Numbered from the stretch's first letter, positions 44,768 to 52,765 are shown. The stretch is 64,000 nt of DNA from Theristus sp. LFF4_11 (GCA_030248135.1 JASANC010004355.1:62001-126000), one strand, 5' to 3'. Made by a program: numbers and translations. The notes: generated from the sequence alone by a model not told the origin.

Positions 44768-45148
44768 TTATTCCTTCGTTGCTTTTAATGATTGTAGCCA
44801 TGCTGGATTTCGCAATGTGAATTTTAAGTCATCATCCATAAATAACATCGGACCAAAAATTAACACAAACATAGATGCTAACCATGACGCTACAGCAACT
44901 GCTATTAGTGTGAAATTTTGAAGCTCTAGTGAACCGGTTGGCAGCATATCTCGCAAACCAAATAGTCCAGTATCAACCGCTCTATCAGTTAAGATTGAAA
45001 AAGCTATTGTTACACCAGCAAAAACCATAAATATGTAATTGAAATCTGAGTCATCATTTGACGTTGAATTTCTTTTCATTATCAACTTTACTGCACCAAT
45101 CAGCGCCATAAATAGTAGAAACCCAGCCCAGTAAACATCTATCATCAT
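44768..45148 (-). CDS. Membrane protein of the array, ends Ala-Thr-Lys-Glu
   Basis: 126 aa with three to four membrane segments (about 5-22, 35-52, 75-98 and 100-115 regions). The stop is overlapped by the ribosome site of the next gene. The ATG-ATG start follows AAGGGGATAA. Unknown family. Confidence 0.6.
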   Translation of the reverse strand: MMIDVYWAGFLLFMALIGAVKLIMKRNSTSNDDSDFNYIFMVFAGVTIAFSILTDRAVDTGLFGLRDMLPTGSLELQNFTLIAVAVASWLASMFVLIFGPMLFMDDDLKFTLRNPAWLQSLKATKE

Positions 45149-45361
45149 TTATCCCCTTATCTCGGATTTGAATTGGTAATAAAAATGGCACCCCATGACC
45201 ACTAAGAGTAATGGAACATAAGTCACCGCAACTCCATAAAGCTCTATGAAGTCATCTTGTACTGGTGTGTAACCATAAAAATGATACGCGATTGAAAATG
45301 CGCCGGCAATAAACCCAAAGACTGCACAGTAAGTAAATCTAAACTTGCTCACCATGTTCAT
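45149..45361 (-). CDS. Small two-pass membrane protein
   Basis: 70 aa. FRFTYCAVFGFIAGAFSIAY and VAVTYVPLLLVVMGCHFYY form two membrane segments. Related in plan to the protein at 43350-43559. The start follows AAGGAATGA; the third codon (ATG) could be the real start. Confidence 0.55.
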   Translation of the reverse strand: MNMVSKFRFTYCAVFGFIAGAFSIAYHFYGYTPVQDDFIELYGVAVTYVPLLLVVMGCHFYYQFKSEIRG

Positions 45362-45972
45362 TCATTCCTTGGTTAGAAATAATTGTTCGATTTCTCTCTG
45401 CGTTGGCATTTTATAGAATGGAGAACCATTTAGTTCACAGAGATACAAATATTCAATAAAGCTAATTCTATAAACGTCCCAATCAAAACGAGCATGCAAC
45501 ATGTTCTCGTAGCAACGCTTTGCTTGAACTACGCTTTTAATAGGCCATTCTTTTAGCTCTGGATGATTTCTAGTTATTTTAATCCCTATAAGCTTGTCTT
45601 GCTCTATAAGCTCTAACTCTAGGGCTGTATAATATGTCTTCGTATTTTTTGATTCATAATCTTGCAACCAAATACTGTGACTAAGAAACAGAGGAAATAG
45701 ACTTCGTTGTGAGTTGGTTAATGAAAACAATTTTGCATCTTTTTCAGGTGTTTTCAGCAAACCCCTGTATTCAATCCACACATAAGAAAAAATACCTGTA
45801 CCAACGATAGTTATAGCTAGGGAAGTTAATACCAAGCGCTCTGGGAAATAGGTTGACAACAACGCTATTATTACTCCAAAAAAATAAATAAAGGTGGCAG
45901 CAACTTCCAGCCGCCTTCGGGCGATTTCCTACACTCCAATGCAAATCTGTCTAGCATTTCCAATATCTTCAT
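45362..45972 (-). pseudogene. Array membrane protein with a frameshift at a seven-T run
   Basis: The frame starting MKILEMLDRFALECRKSPEG at 45972, right behind a perfect junction, ends at a stop near 45874. The downstream frame (to 45362) lacks a proper start but continues a membrane segment (GVIIALLSTYF). A one-base slip in the run of seven T (45878-45884) would join both into one protein of about 203 aa ending LTKE. It is either a true frameshift, a slippage site or a sequencing error. Confidence 0.65.
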
Positions 45973-45979
45973 TTTACCT

Positions 45980-46192
45980 TCATTCCTCTGTTCCTGAATT
46001 ACGGCTTGAAAGGTGAGTTCTGTAGAGCGGAAAGCTTAATAGACCAATAAACAGATTAAAAAATGCCCCTACTGGCATAAGCTCTTGAAATGTCTTTGAC
46101 GATGGTTCAGCTAATAGACATCCAAGGCCGCAAGCGATTGAGAACCAGCCAAAATAATTACGTCTGAGAGTTTTAATCGTTGTGTGAGACAT
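45980..46192 (-). CDS. Small two-pass membrane protein, ends Gly-Thr-Glu-Glu
   Basis: 70 aa from the Met at 46192 (MSHTTIKTLRRNYFGW), which sits 5 nt after the junction. Two membrane segments around a PSSKTFQELMP loop, a pattern also seen in the 43766 protein. A longer frame to 46246 is rejected because it overlaps the upstream gene. Confidence 0.6.
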   Translation of the reverse strand: MSHTTIKTLRRNYFGWFSIACGLGCLLAEPSSKTFQELMPVGAFFNLFIGLLSFPLYRTHLSSRNSGTEE

Positions 46193-46197
46193 TGATT

Positions 46198-47004
46198 TTA
46201 TTCCTCTGTAGCATTTAATAAGCTTGATTTGAAACTTGACGGCCACTTGAAGTACGGCCCAAATCTACTCTCTTCCACATGCTCGCCGCCAATAGATTCA
46301 CCAAGTTCAGTTAGATACATTTGATTATCTCGTTTTTCGATGTAACCACATTTTAAAAGTGCATCTATAAAATCATCAGTAGATAGGTTAAGACGTTTGG
46401 CTATCTTGCTAGAAGACATGAGATTTTGACTGGCATCTTCATGAGCAAAGTATTTTTTCGTTGATTCTAAAGCAACTTCTTCTGCATCTTCAGTATCAGC
46501 ATGATGCGTAGAAAGTGAGTTAGAAATATATTCCTTCACTATGTTTACCGTATACGAACGCTTTGCAGAAAATCTTATTATTGGTAGTTTTGCGCTTTTG
46601 CAGATGTCATTTAAAAAGCTATCACGGGCTTTAGCCCTTTTTGAATTATGAGATTTATCATCAAGCTCAATAACGGCTTTAATCTCTAAAGTGCTTGAAT
46701 CGCACAAAACATAATCAAAGTGTTTTGCTGATATTTTATTGAAGGCAGTTTGCCAGTGAGATTTATTTTCTGATGGTAAAGGTTTTAAAACATCCGCAAC
46801 TCGCACTTTTCCAAAAATTCTTGTACGTTCAGGGATAGAGTTTTCTAACACCCCTAAAAAAGAGCGTTCAGCAGGGCTAAACAACGTCTCAATTAGCCTG
46901 TATTCGAAAAGTTTCTCACTTCTGTTTGATAGTAGACCTTTTAAAATCATAAACATGAAGAAAATAATCACCAAGATTATGATAGGCAAAAGCGGCAAAT
47001 CCAT
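46198..47004 (-). CDS. DUF2726-type nuclease-like protein with shared C-terminal domain
   Basis: 268 aa. An N-terminal membrane anchor (LPLLPIIILVIIFFMFMIL) is followed by a DUF2726-like domain (residues about 35-160). This has LFSPAERSFLGVLENSI, then DYVLCDSSTLEIKAVIELDDKSH and LPIIRFSA, the restriction-endonuclease-like core with E, D and K. Residues about 195-268 (SSKIAKRLNLSTDDFIDALLK to FGPYFKWPSSF) match the C terminus of the protein at 47208-47927. The second ATG (47004) is chosen since the first lies inside the ribosome site. Confidence 0.7.
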   Translation of the reverse strand: MDLPLLPIIILVIIFFMFMILKGLLSNRSEKLFEYRLIETLFSPAERSFLGVLENSIPERTRIFGKVRVADVLKPLPSENKSHWQTAFNKISAKHFDYVLCDSSTLEIKAVIELDDKSHNSKRAKARDSFLNDICKSAKLPIIRFSAKRSYTVNIVKEYISNSLSTHHADTEDAEEVALESTKKYFAHEDASQNLMSSSKIAKRLNLSTDDFIDALLKCGYIEKRDNQMYLTELGESIGGEHVEESRFGPYFKWPSSFKSSLLNATEE

Positions 47005-47012
47005 GTTCATTC

Positions 47013-47204
47013 CTAGATAGCTTTGGAAGTAATTTGGAAGTACTTTGATTCAATGATTAGTTGAACAGGCCAACTCAAAACGCATGCACCAATTGAAATG
47101 GTTATCGCTGTCCAATCTGGCCGAGATAAGAAGTATGCGACAACGATTGCTGTGACGTTAAACAAAGCAAAAACTAGTATTCGGAAATCTTTATTTTCTA
47201 ACAT
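47013..47204 (-). CDS. Small two-pass membrane protein
   Basis: 63 aa with two membrane segments, separated by SRPDWT, between the two nuclease-like genes. The end KAI falls on a mutated junction (GCTATCTAGGAATGA), where the change creates an early TAG. Confidence 0.55.
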   Translation of the reverse strand: MLENKDFRILVFALFNVTAIVVAYFLSRPDWTAITISIGACVLSWPVQLIIESKYFQITSKAI

Positions 47205-47207
47205 TCT

Positions 47208-47927
47208 TTAATCCTCTGTAGCATTTAATAAGCGTGAGTTAAAACTTGACGGCCACTTGAAGTAAGGCCCAAACCTACTTTTTTGCACATGCTCCCCGCC
47301 AATCGATTGACCTAGCTCAGTGAGATATTTCTGACCATCTCGATCTTCGATGTACCCAGATTTAAGAAGTGCTTCCATGAAATCATCGGTGCTCATATTG
47401 AGACGTTTGGCTACTTTGCTAGACGATAGAAGCTCAATTGACGCTGGCACCTCTTCTTTCTTATCTTGTGAGTCTGGAGCTACTTTCTCTAATGAAATTC
47501 TCACTTCATCGCTTATTCTGATTATTCTTTGAGCCTCTTCAAATGCATCAGTGTACATTTGACTGTCTTCTGTCCTGTCAACGTATATACCCATTTCATT
47601 GTTGTTAACTTGGGAAAATTCATACAAATTTAAACTTGTGACTATGCAACCTTGCTCGTTGAGATAGCATTTGGCGTGCAAGTTTTTACAAAAAGAAGTG
47701 CGAACATAATCCAACGAACGAAGCCAGTTGATTTCTTCTGGTTGCAGCTCACTTTTGCCGTAAATAATACGCACATCGATTTTGAGCCTGTTCTTATCTT
47801 CAAGCAGCTCTTTAATGCGGTCATTTAACTTTAGGAACGGACTGATAAGGATAAGTCGTTCTGACGCGCTTTTAATAAGCTCTTCTAGAAAATAATTTGT
47901 GGCGCTAGTATTTAAAAATTTAGCCAT
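47208..47927 (-). CDS. PLD-type nuclease-like protein with shared C-terminal domain
   Basis: 239 aa. Residues about 15-150 have the phospholipase-D fold pattern: ERLILISPFLKL, one HxK motif in LHAKCYLNEQG and SLNLYEFSQVNNNEMG. A single HKD motif suggests a dimeric nuclease. Residues about 165-239 (SSKVAKRLNMSTDDFMEALLK to RFGPYFKWPSSF, ending NATED) are nearly the same as in the DUF2726-like protein. Starts after a perfect junction. Confidence 0.7.
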   Translation of the reverse strand: MAKFLNTSATNYFLEELIKSASERLILISPFLKLNDRIKELLEDKNRLKIDVRIIYGKSELQPEEINWLRSLDYVRTSFCKNLHAKCYLNEQGCIVTSLNLYEFSQVNNNEMGIYVDRTEDSQMYTDAFEEAQRIIRISDEVRISLEKVAPDSQDKKEEVPASIELLSSSKVAKRLNMSTDDFMEALLKSGYIEDRDGQKYLTELGQSIGGEHVQKSRFGPYFKWPSSFNSRLLNATED

Positions 47928-47934
47928 TTCTTGT

Positions 47935-48276
47935 TTATTCCTCTGTTGCTTTAAGGGTTATATATCGTTTAAAAAATATTGACTCAACAACTACGGCAGA
48001 GCCTAAACAAAACCATTAAAAAATAACCAGTAGAAACTGCAAAGCCGTCAAACAATGGTTTCTCACTGTTTGGGTCATAAGCTATATTCAGCCCGGAAAT
48101 TGGTAATTGTAAGAACTCACCAAACCTTGCTATCGCAAACAAAAAAACGCCGCGCCAGTGATTCTTAATACTGACCAAAGCACTCCTTTGCTGCATTTAA
48201 CATGTTCTAAATATCTAAATGAGTAGACGCATATCAACGCAATCGAATATGAAACAAATATTTGAGTTAAAAGCAT
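47935..48276 (-). pseudogene. Array membrane protein broken by two frameshifts
   Basis: The start MLLTQIFVSYSIALICVYSF at 48276 follows AAAGAGGAATTAAG. The frame breaks at a seven-T run (48141-48147), continues in a second frame (FAIARFGEFLQLPISGLN) and breaks again near 48005-48023. A third frame then ends KRYITLKATEE at a perfect junction. The expected protein has about 113 aa with two or three membrane segments. Confidence 0.6.
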
Positions 48277-48312
48277 CTTAATTCCTCTTTAAGTTATTTA
48301 CGTCCGACCAAA

Positions 48313-48582
48313 TCAATTATTTGTGTCAGCTAAGCCCCGCAACTTTCTTATATAAGAATCCGAAAATATAACATATTGAAAAGCGCCGATTACGATTGAC
48401 GCGAATGCGGGTACGAGAAACATCTGAAGAGGTATATTAGGGAAATCAGGCTCAGTGGCTGCAAGATATTTAATAGCGAAATACGCCAGTATGAAAAACA
48501 TTGCAATTAGAAGTGACTCTAGAGCCACAGCTAACCTCAAGCCAATTGTCTTATCGCAAAATAGAAGTACATTTTTATACAT
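48313..48582 (-). CDS. Small two-pass membrane protein
   Basis: 89 aa with membrane segments at about 17-40 and 52-72. The ATG lies inside the end of the upstream frame, behind GCAGAGGAATTAACAC. Unknown family. Confidence 0.55.
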   Translation of the reverse strand: MYKNVLLFCDKTIGLRLAVALESLLIAMFFILAYFAIKYLAATEPDFPNIPLQMFLVPAFASIVIGAFQYVIFSDSYIRKLRGLADTNN

Positions 48583-48775
48583 GTGTTAATTCCTCTGCAA
48601 ATACTCCATATTTAATAGCAAAACAAGCTTCACGCATCGCAGGTGTGTTTGCAATGAGTGGAGAGAGCAAATGCCTTGCACTATTGATTGTCCGATAGAA
48701 TCCCAATGCTCGTCTTGTAGTTGATAAGAATCTACTGAATGGAAGTATGCTTTTTTGATGGCTGGTGGTTTGCAT
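48575..48775 (-). CDS. Possible first gene of the array
   Basis: 66 aa, basic, no clear membrane segment, ending FAEELTHV, with the GAGGAA of the junction read as Glu-Glu. The ribosome site (AGAG) is modest. Kept because its end fits the junction rule. Confidence 0.35.
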   Translation of the reverse strand: MQTTSHQKSILPFSRFLSTTRRALGFYRTINSARHLLSPLIANTPAMREACFAIKYGVFAEELTHV

Positions 48776-48913
48776 TGTAATCTCTAAAATTCATCTATAT
48801 TCGATGTCTTAGAAATTAACATTGATTTATTTGACGCAAGGTCTGTACACGACAATTCTTCTAGCGAGAAAATATTGGAGAAGCGAAAAAAGTCGCAATT
48901 GAGTTCATTTGAC

Positions 48914-49048
48914 TTATTTATCATCCGGCTTCCTGAAGATCTCGGGAAAGTATTTATACCCTATCTTGTCCCAATCAATAAGAATTCCTGCACATGCTAA
49001 AAGAATAAGTATTCCAATTGTTGAATAAACAATAATTTGATAGACCAT
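48914..49048 (-). CDS. Tiny membrane peptide
   Basis: 44 aa: one membrane helix (IIVYSTIGILILLACAGILI), then DWDKIGYKYFPEIF and a charged tail. AAGAG precedes the ATG. No Glu-Glu junction. Unknown. Confidence 0.45.
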   Translation of the reverse strand: MVYQIIVYSTIGILILLACAGILIDWDKIGYKYFPEIFRKPDDK

Positions 49049-49192
49049 ATAGTTACTCTTTTAGTAATCAGTTTACCTTAGACAGATTGAGTCCAAGCTT
49101 AGATAAGGTTTCAAAATATGACACTTAGCGCCTAATTACCTAGAAATGTTTCAATTAAAATTGTATCAATAAGTGTTAACCTGAGGCTATAA

Positions 49193-49618
49193 ATGAATAA
49201 GAAGTTCAAAGCAGCAATAAATGTGTGTGCCATAGCTGGGTTGTTTGTTGGTACATATTTAATCAGTGGATGGATTCAAGAAGAACCTGCACAGACGCAT
49301 GATGAGCAGCATAACATGCCTGCCTCTGTAAAAATTACACGAAACCTTTCGGCTAAGGAAGCGGGTTGGAGTCCTAAAGAACTTTGCATTGAAGGCGTGA
49401 AGTACCGATTTATACCAGTTGGACGAATGGGTGCGATAATGCACCTTAAAGAAAATGGGGCCCACCAACGTTGCTCAAGTGAAGTTTATCCCAGTGCAGG
49501 CAATATGTTCTATAAAGTGTGTGAGAATGGAAAGCTATACTATCATTTTCAGAATTTACGCGCTGGAGCAATTGTTGAAGCAGTAAACCTAGATGGCTTA
49601 CAGAAAGACTGCCAATGA
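49193..49618 (+). CDS. Membrane-anchored periplasmic protein
   Basis: 141 aa. N-terminal anchor (INVCAIAGLFVGTYLISGW), then a small periplasmic domain with four cysteines (ELCIEGVKYRFIP, QRCSSEVYP, YKVCENGKLYYHF, KDCQ) that could form two disulfides. Followed by a terminator. Unknown family; the only plus-strand gene in this stretch. Confidence 0.6.
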   Translation: MNKKFKAAINVCAIAGLFVGTYLISGWIQEEPAQTHDEQHNMPASVKITRNLSAKEAGWSPKELCIEGVKYRFIPVGRMGAIMHLKENGAHQRCSSEVYPSAGNMFYKVCENGKLYYHFQNLRAGAIVEAVNLDGLQKDCQ

Positions 49619-49664
49619 GCTTATTAGCTATGAGTTACAAAAAACTGGGTAAGATTTTACAGCC

Positions 49665-49693
49665 AAAAAAAAGCACCATAAAAGGTGCTTTTT
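49665..49693 (+). terminator. Rho-independent terminator
   Basis: AAAAAAGCACC and GGTGCTTTTT arms around a 7-nt loop, 47 nt after the stop at 49618. Confidence 0.8.
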
Positions 49694-49702
49694 AAAAAGA
49701 AT

Positions 49703-49801
49703 TCATTTGTCATGACGGTGAGCAATCCAATAGAAACCCACACCCAAAACTAAGAATGTTAAAATAACAAAACCAGTCCCGATTAGTTGAATCTCATTCA
49801 T
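49703..49801 (-). CDS. Tiny membrane peptide (MNxxQLIGT type)
   Basis: 32 aa: MNEIQLIGTGFVILTFLVLG then VGFYWIAHRHDK. Its ribosome site GAGGAGAT is the end of the upstream gene (EEM stop), so it is coupled. A relative, MNDYQLIGTILAG, lies at 50170-50265. Confidence 0.6.
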   Translation of the reverse strand: MNEIQLIGTGFVILTFLVLGVGFYWIAHRHDK

Positions 49802-49804
49802 TGG

Positions 49805-50074
49805 TTACATCTCCTCAGAGTTATCTGGAACGTCAAACTCATTTGATAATATGAATCCTACCACAACTGCAAAAATTCCACAAAATAAAGCACAGAGCGC
49901 CTTAATAGAACCTTGAAGCTGAGTTGATTTACAAACATCTTCAGCAAATCCGCATACACCGAACATGTCAGACATACCGCTTACTATCAATTCCGGTATT
50001 AATCCAACTAGTACTGCGAGCAAGACTAGCTCTAAAAGAATGTCTTTGATTGACTTTCTATCAATTCTTCTCAT
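49805..50074 (-). CDS. Two-pass membrane protein, duplicate of 50336 gene
   Basis: 89 aa with two membrane segments. Shares an N-terminal RK-x-IK, a D-x-F-x-x-C-x-x-x-x-x-VC loop and the tail FxxSNEFDVPD with the 108-aa protein at 50336-50662. Translation is probably controlled by the structured leader at 50075-50157. Confidence 0.6.
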   Translation of the reverse strand: MRRIDRKSIKDILLELVLLAVLVGLIPELIVSGMSDMFGVCGFAEDVCKSTQLQGSIKALCALFCGIFAVVVGFILSNEFDVPDNSEEM

Positions 50075-50157
50075 GTTCCTCCTACAGGTAAATTTGCAGA
50101 GGAATAACCCAGCAGGGTTTCCCCTGCATGGGTTGATAACTCCCCTCAGGGAGTTAT
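50075..50157 (-). promoter_or_regulatory. Bistable translation leader 1
   Basis: On RNA, GCAGGG/CCCTGC with outer AACCCA/TGGGTT and a GAAA loop (50106-50134) leaves the anti-SD TTCCTC (50099-50104) free to pair with the SD GAGGAA (50076-50081). Alternatively GCAGGGGAA (50119-50127) pairs with TTCCTCTGC (50096-50104) and frees the SD. A further 9-bp hairpin (50136-50157) precedes it. Confidence 0.7.
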
Positions 50158-50169
50158 AAATTGAGTTAA

Positions 50170-50265
50170 CTACTTTCTTTTATTACGTAATACAACGAAC
50201 GTCCCAATCAAGAACGCAATTGCTAAGCCAGCCAATATTGTTCCAATCAATTGATAATCATTCAT
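50170..50265 (-). CDS. Tiny membrane peptide (MNxxQLIGT type)
   Basis: 31 aa: MNDYQLIGTILAGLAIAFLI then GTFVVLRNKRK. Ribosome site AGGT. It follows the 108-aa membrane-protein gene exactly as its relative follows the 89-aa gene, so the pair is a duplicated unit. Confidence 0.55.
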   Translation of the reverse strand: MNDYQLIGTILAGLAIAFLIGTFVVLRNKRK

Positions 50266-50335
50266 GTCGATACCTATTATGTTGTTGTCCTAAAAAAGAG
50301 TCCTTCAGTGTTCTGAAAGGTCATACAAAATAAAA

Positions 50336-50662
50336 TTAATTACTCGTATTACCTCCATTAACGCTTTGGCCTTTATCAGGTACAGCAAACTCTTCGCTAT
50401 TAAATAGACTTACTATGAAAGTTATTCCTGTTAGCACTGCACCGATACCGGTTGTTACTATACCTCTGGTGCTGTAGTAGGCACACACGTAACTGGGTTC
50501 AATGCACAGTGTAAACAAATCAGTTAACCCCCAAATAATTAATCCAGCGGATAAGCTGACTAAGAATGCTAGCAAATTATCTGTTACATTCTGCTTAATT
50601 GCTTTTCTGTTTATTTTTTTTATACAACCTTTACAAGGCTGGTTTGCTTCATTATTCAACAT
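50336..50662 (-). CDS. Two-pass membrane protein with N-terminal CxxC
   Basis: 108 aa. CKGC at about residues 10-13, then two membrane segments and the SEEFAVPDKG tail shared with the 89-aa relative at 49805. Behind leader 2. Confidence 0.6.
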   Translation of the reverse strand: MLNNEANQPCKGCIKKINRKAIKQNVTDNLLAFLVSLSAGLIIWGLTDLFTLCIEPSYVCAYYSTRGIVTTGIGAVLTGITFIVSLFNSEEFAVPDKGQSVNGGNTSN

Positions 50663-50757
50663 GAGTTCTTCTCCTTTTTATTTAGTTAGTTGAATGCACA
50701 ACTAATTAAGGAGATGGAACTCACCCATAAGGGAGGTTTATCTCCCTAATTGGGTTG
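50663..50757 (-). promoter_or_regulatory. Bistable translation leader 2
   Basis: State A: hairpin with ACCCA/TGGGT and AGGGAG/CTCCCT (50723-50755), and anti-SD TCTCCTT plus GAGTTC (50708-50722) pairing with AAGGAGA plus GAACTC (50663-50676) over the SD. State B: AATTAGGGAGAT (50740-50751) pairs with ATCTCCTTAATT (50704-50715), removing the anti-SD. Confidence 0.7.
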
Positions 50758-50792
50758 CGTTAAATATTGAAATATCATTTCTTTACTCCAAT

Positions 50793-50816
50793 AAAAAAGG
50801 CACCCCGAAGGGTGCG
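50793..50816 (-). terminator. Terminator of the vWA gene
   Basis: GCACCC/GGGTGC stem with TTCG loop and a following six-T run on the minus strand, directly after the stop at 50822. Confidence 0.85.
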
Positions 50817-50821
50817 CTCTT

Positions 50822-52690
50822 TTAAGCAAAGTTTTTAAGTACAAGTTCAGATAGTTTCGATTGCAGCTCTGAGCAATCTGAAATACAGACGCTGTTGCTT
50901 TCATCAAATCCACTGACCTCACTTACACCAATGCCGATAGCCACGAGATGCACTCCCATTTCATTAGCTAACTGCTTGGCAGCTTTCACAGTTTCTTCAT
51001 TACAGCGACCATCAGTAATAACGCAGACAACTTTCTCGCCAGAGGCATTAAAAGAAATCATGCGCATTAAGATAGACTGTAATGCTTCTCCTGTTGGTGT
51101 TGAAGAACCTATAGCAGGCACAGCCATGTCTTTACTGACAGGTTGCAACCATCCCTTTGTCTCGATAATCGAGTTTGCAACGGGATAGTGATAGCAAGCT
51201 GTCTTGACATCTCTGTGTGGCTGTAAGCCTTTCATAACACCGTAGGCAGCATCATTAGCCAGATCTATGTTTCCTTTGTATTTCATGGAAACAGATACAT
51301 CCACCAGCAACGCCAGATTGAAACCTAAGTTTCGTCTTTCTGTCGGATTAACGAACACATTAAAATTGCCAGCATTTACGCCTGCAATCTTAGATGCGTC
51401 TACACGTTTACCAGAACGATCATAACGTTTAGTTACTTGACCTTTCTTAGTTAAACGATGCTGATTAAACGCTTGCCCAATAGATTGAGAATAGCGTTCT
51501 GCATTATGAGTAACACTGCTTATACCGTCAGGTAGTGTGTTGACAATATCAAGTGGTTGGAATTCTCCGTCACATTGAATGCCAGCACGCCCTTCGTTTC
51601 TTGCTTCTTCGGCCATCTCACCAATGGTTTCTTGAAGTTCTTTATGGAGATCTTCAACATCGGATTGCTTACCTTCTTCAAGTGCTGCTTCTGCGAATTG
51701 TTGCGCTTTATCTGAGCCGTTGCCACTGCCAGATTGAGCTGAGTTTTCATCGCCACTTTGATCACCCTCGCCACTTTCGTTTTGAGTATCACCATCGTCT
51801 TGACTATCACCCTCACCTTGACCGCCGTTGCCGTCTTGATTTGAGTCATCCTCGCCTTCACTACCAGAGCCCTGCCCGTCATCTGAATCGCCTGAGTCAT
51901 CACCATCAGCACCGTCATCATCAGATGAACCGTCGCCTGAGTCATTTTCAGAGCCATCACCGTTATCGCTAGAGTCAGAGTTTGAATCAGAGCTTTCATC
52001 ATCATTTGACTGTTCTGAATTATCATCACTGTCATCTGATTCATCGTTCTCATCATCTTGGTCTTCAGATTCGTCTTGCAACAATTCTAAGACCTTTTCG
52101 GCAATGCGTATTGCATCATCAGTGTGTTTACACTGATCAAGACCTGACATGATATCCACTAACTTATCAGCGAATTCGTCACCCGCCTGCTGGCGAATGT
52201 ACGTAAGTGCTAAGTTAGCTTCTTCAAGCAAGTTTTGACCGATTGAACTTCTCCCTTTATACAGCACATAAGAAAACACGAGTTGCATTGGTGAATCATC
52301 AGGTTGAGGAGTGCTAAATTTGCCTTCCTGCTTCCAAATATTCACCCCAGCTGCGTTTTCTATCTCCATACCCGGATATGCATTTATAACCGCTTTTTCC
52401 ATACGAGCATCTTCAACCGCATTGGTGAGATTCATAAGGAGCTTGTTTTTAGCAATCCGTGGTAATGAAGAAAAATCAGTAAACTTGATATGGCCAAGTT
52501 CGTGATTTATGTACCACTCTACAAGTGCAAGGTAATTTGGATCGCTCCAATCGCCTTCAGGGATATGAATTGCATCTTTCGTCGCAAACGGAGAACCGCC
52601 TTTAACAAGTTTGATGCCGATATCACCACGAGGTGACATGATATTTGCCAATGCGCGAGCTTTAGCAAGGATTGTATTTTTCATTAACAT
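50822..52690 (-). CDS. CobT-like vWA protein with zincin-like motif
   Basis: 622 aa. Near the N terminus, WYINHELGHIKFTD (HExxH-like, about residue 63) and NAVEDARME resemble CobT-type N domains. Residues about 205-340 are a Ser/Asp/Glu/Gly low-complexity spacer. The C-terminal vWA domain has MIDAS LLVDVSVSM (about 455) and later TPTG and ITDGRCN. With the AAA+ ATPase at 54392 it forms a CobS/CobT- or MoxR/vWA-type pair, which in known systems remodels a protein or inserts a metal. The substrate here is unknown. The start may be the second ATG (52684). Confidence 0.8.
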   Translation of the reverse strand: MLMKNTILAKARALANIMSPRGDIGIKLVKGGSPFATKDAIHIPEGDWSDPNYLALVEWYINHELGHIKFTDFSSLPRIAKNKLLMNLTNAVEDARMEKAVINAYPGMEIENAAGVNIWKQEGKFSTPQPDDSPMQLVFSYVLYKGRSSIGQNLLEEANLALTYIRQQAGDEFADKLVDIMSGLDQCKHTDDAIRIAEKVLELLQDESEDQDDENDESDDSDDNSEQSNDDESSDSNSDSSDNGDGSENDSGDGSSDDDGADGDDSGDSDDGQGSGSEGEDDSNQDGNGGQGEGDSQDDGDTQNESGEGDQSGDENSAQSGSGNGSDKAQQFAEAALEEGKQSDVEDLHKELQETIGEMAEEARNEGRAGIQCDGEFQPLDIVNTLPDGISSVTHNAERYSQSIGQAFNQHRLTKKGQVTKRYDRSGKRVDASKIAGVNAGNFNVFVNPTERRNLGFNLALLVDVSVSMKYKGNIDLANDAAYGVMKGLQPHRDVKTACYHYPVANSIIETKGWLQPVSKDMAVPAIGSSTPTGEALQSILMRMISFNASGEKVVCVITDGRCNEETVKAAKQLANEMGVHLVAIGIGVSEVSGFDESNSVCISDCSELQSKLSELVLKNFA

Positions 52691-52765
52691 ATTGTCCTCC
52701 TACAGACTTAAGTAACCCGCAGAGACAATTCCCCTAAAAAGGGAATGCCCCTTTTAGGGAGTTAA
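52691..52765 (-). promoter_or_regulatory. Bistable translation leader 3
   Basis: Same SD strand CTGTAGGAGGACAAT. ATTGTC (52724-52729) can pair with GACAAT (52691-52696). A CCCTAAAAGGG/CCCTTTTTAGGG stem or the competing ATTCCC/GGGAAT hairpin can form just upstream. The least clear member of the family, since the SD itself is only partly covered. Confidence 0.5.

Larger units (their letters stand above)
42240..48600 (-). repeat. Recurring gene junction of the small-gene array
   Basis: Between neighbouring genes the minus strand repeats a junction close to GC(A/T)ACAGAGGAAT(A/G)A. It supplies the last codons (Ala-Thr-Glu-Glu or Glu-Asp), the stop and the GAGGA ribosome site of the next gene. 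Good copies lie near 42250, 43106, 43566, 43769, 44532, 44770, 45983, 46201, 47211, 47938 and 48592. Altered copies (CAACAGG, CAAGGGA, TCTAGGA) lie near 42715, 43355, 43975, 44287 and 47015. Confidence 0.8.

Noticed and set aside
46193..46246. Upstream extension of the 70-aa array protein
   Set aside because: It overlaps the end of the DUF2726-like gene in another frame; the junction places the start at 46192.
51520..52056. 178-codon minus-strand frame and a matching plus-strand frame
   Set aside because: Shadow of the Asp/Ser repeat coding region of the vWA protein; the Met/Thr/Gln-rich product reflects repeated GAT and TCA codons.
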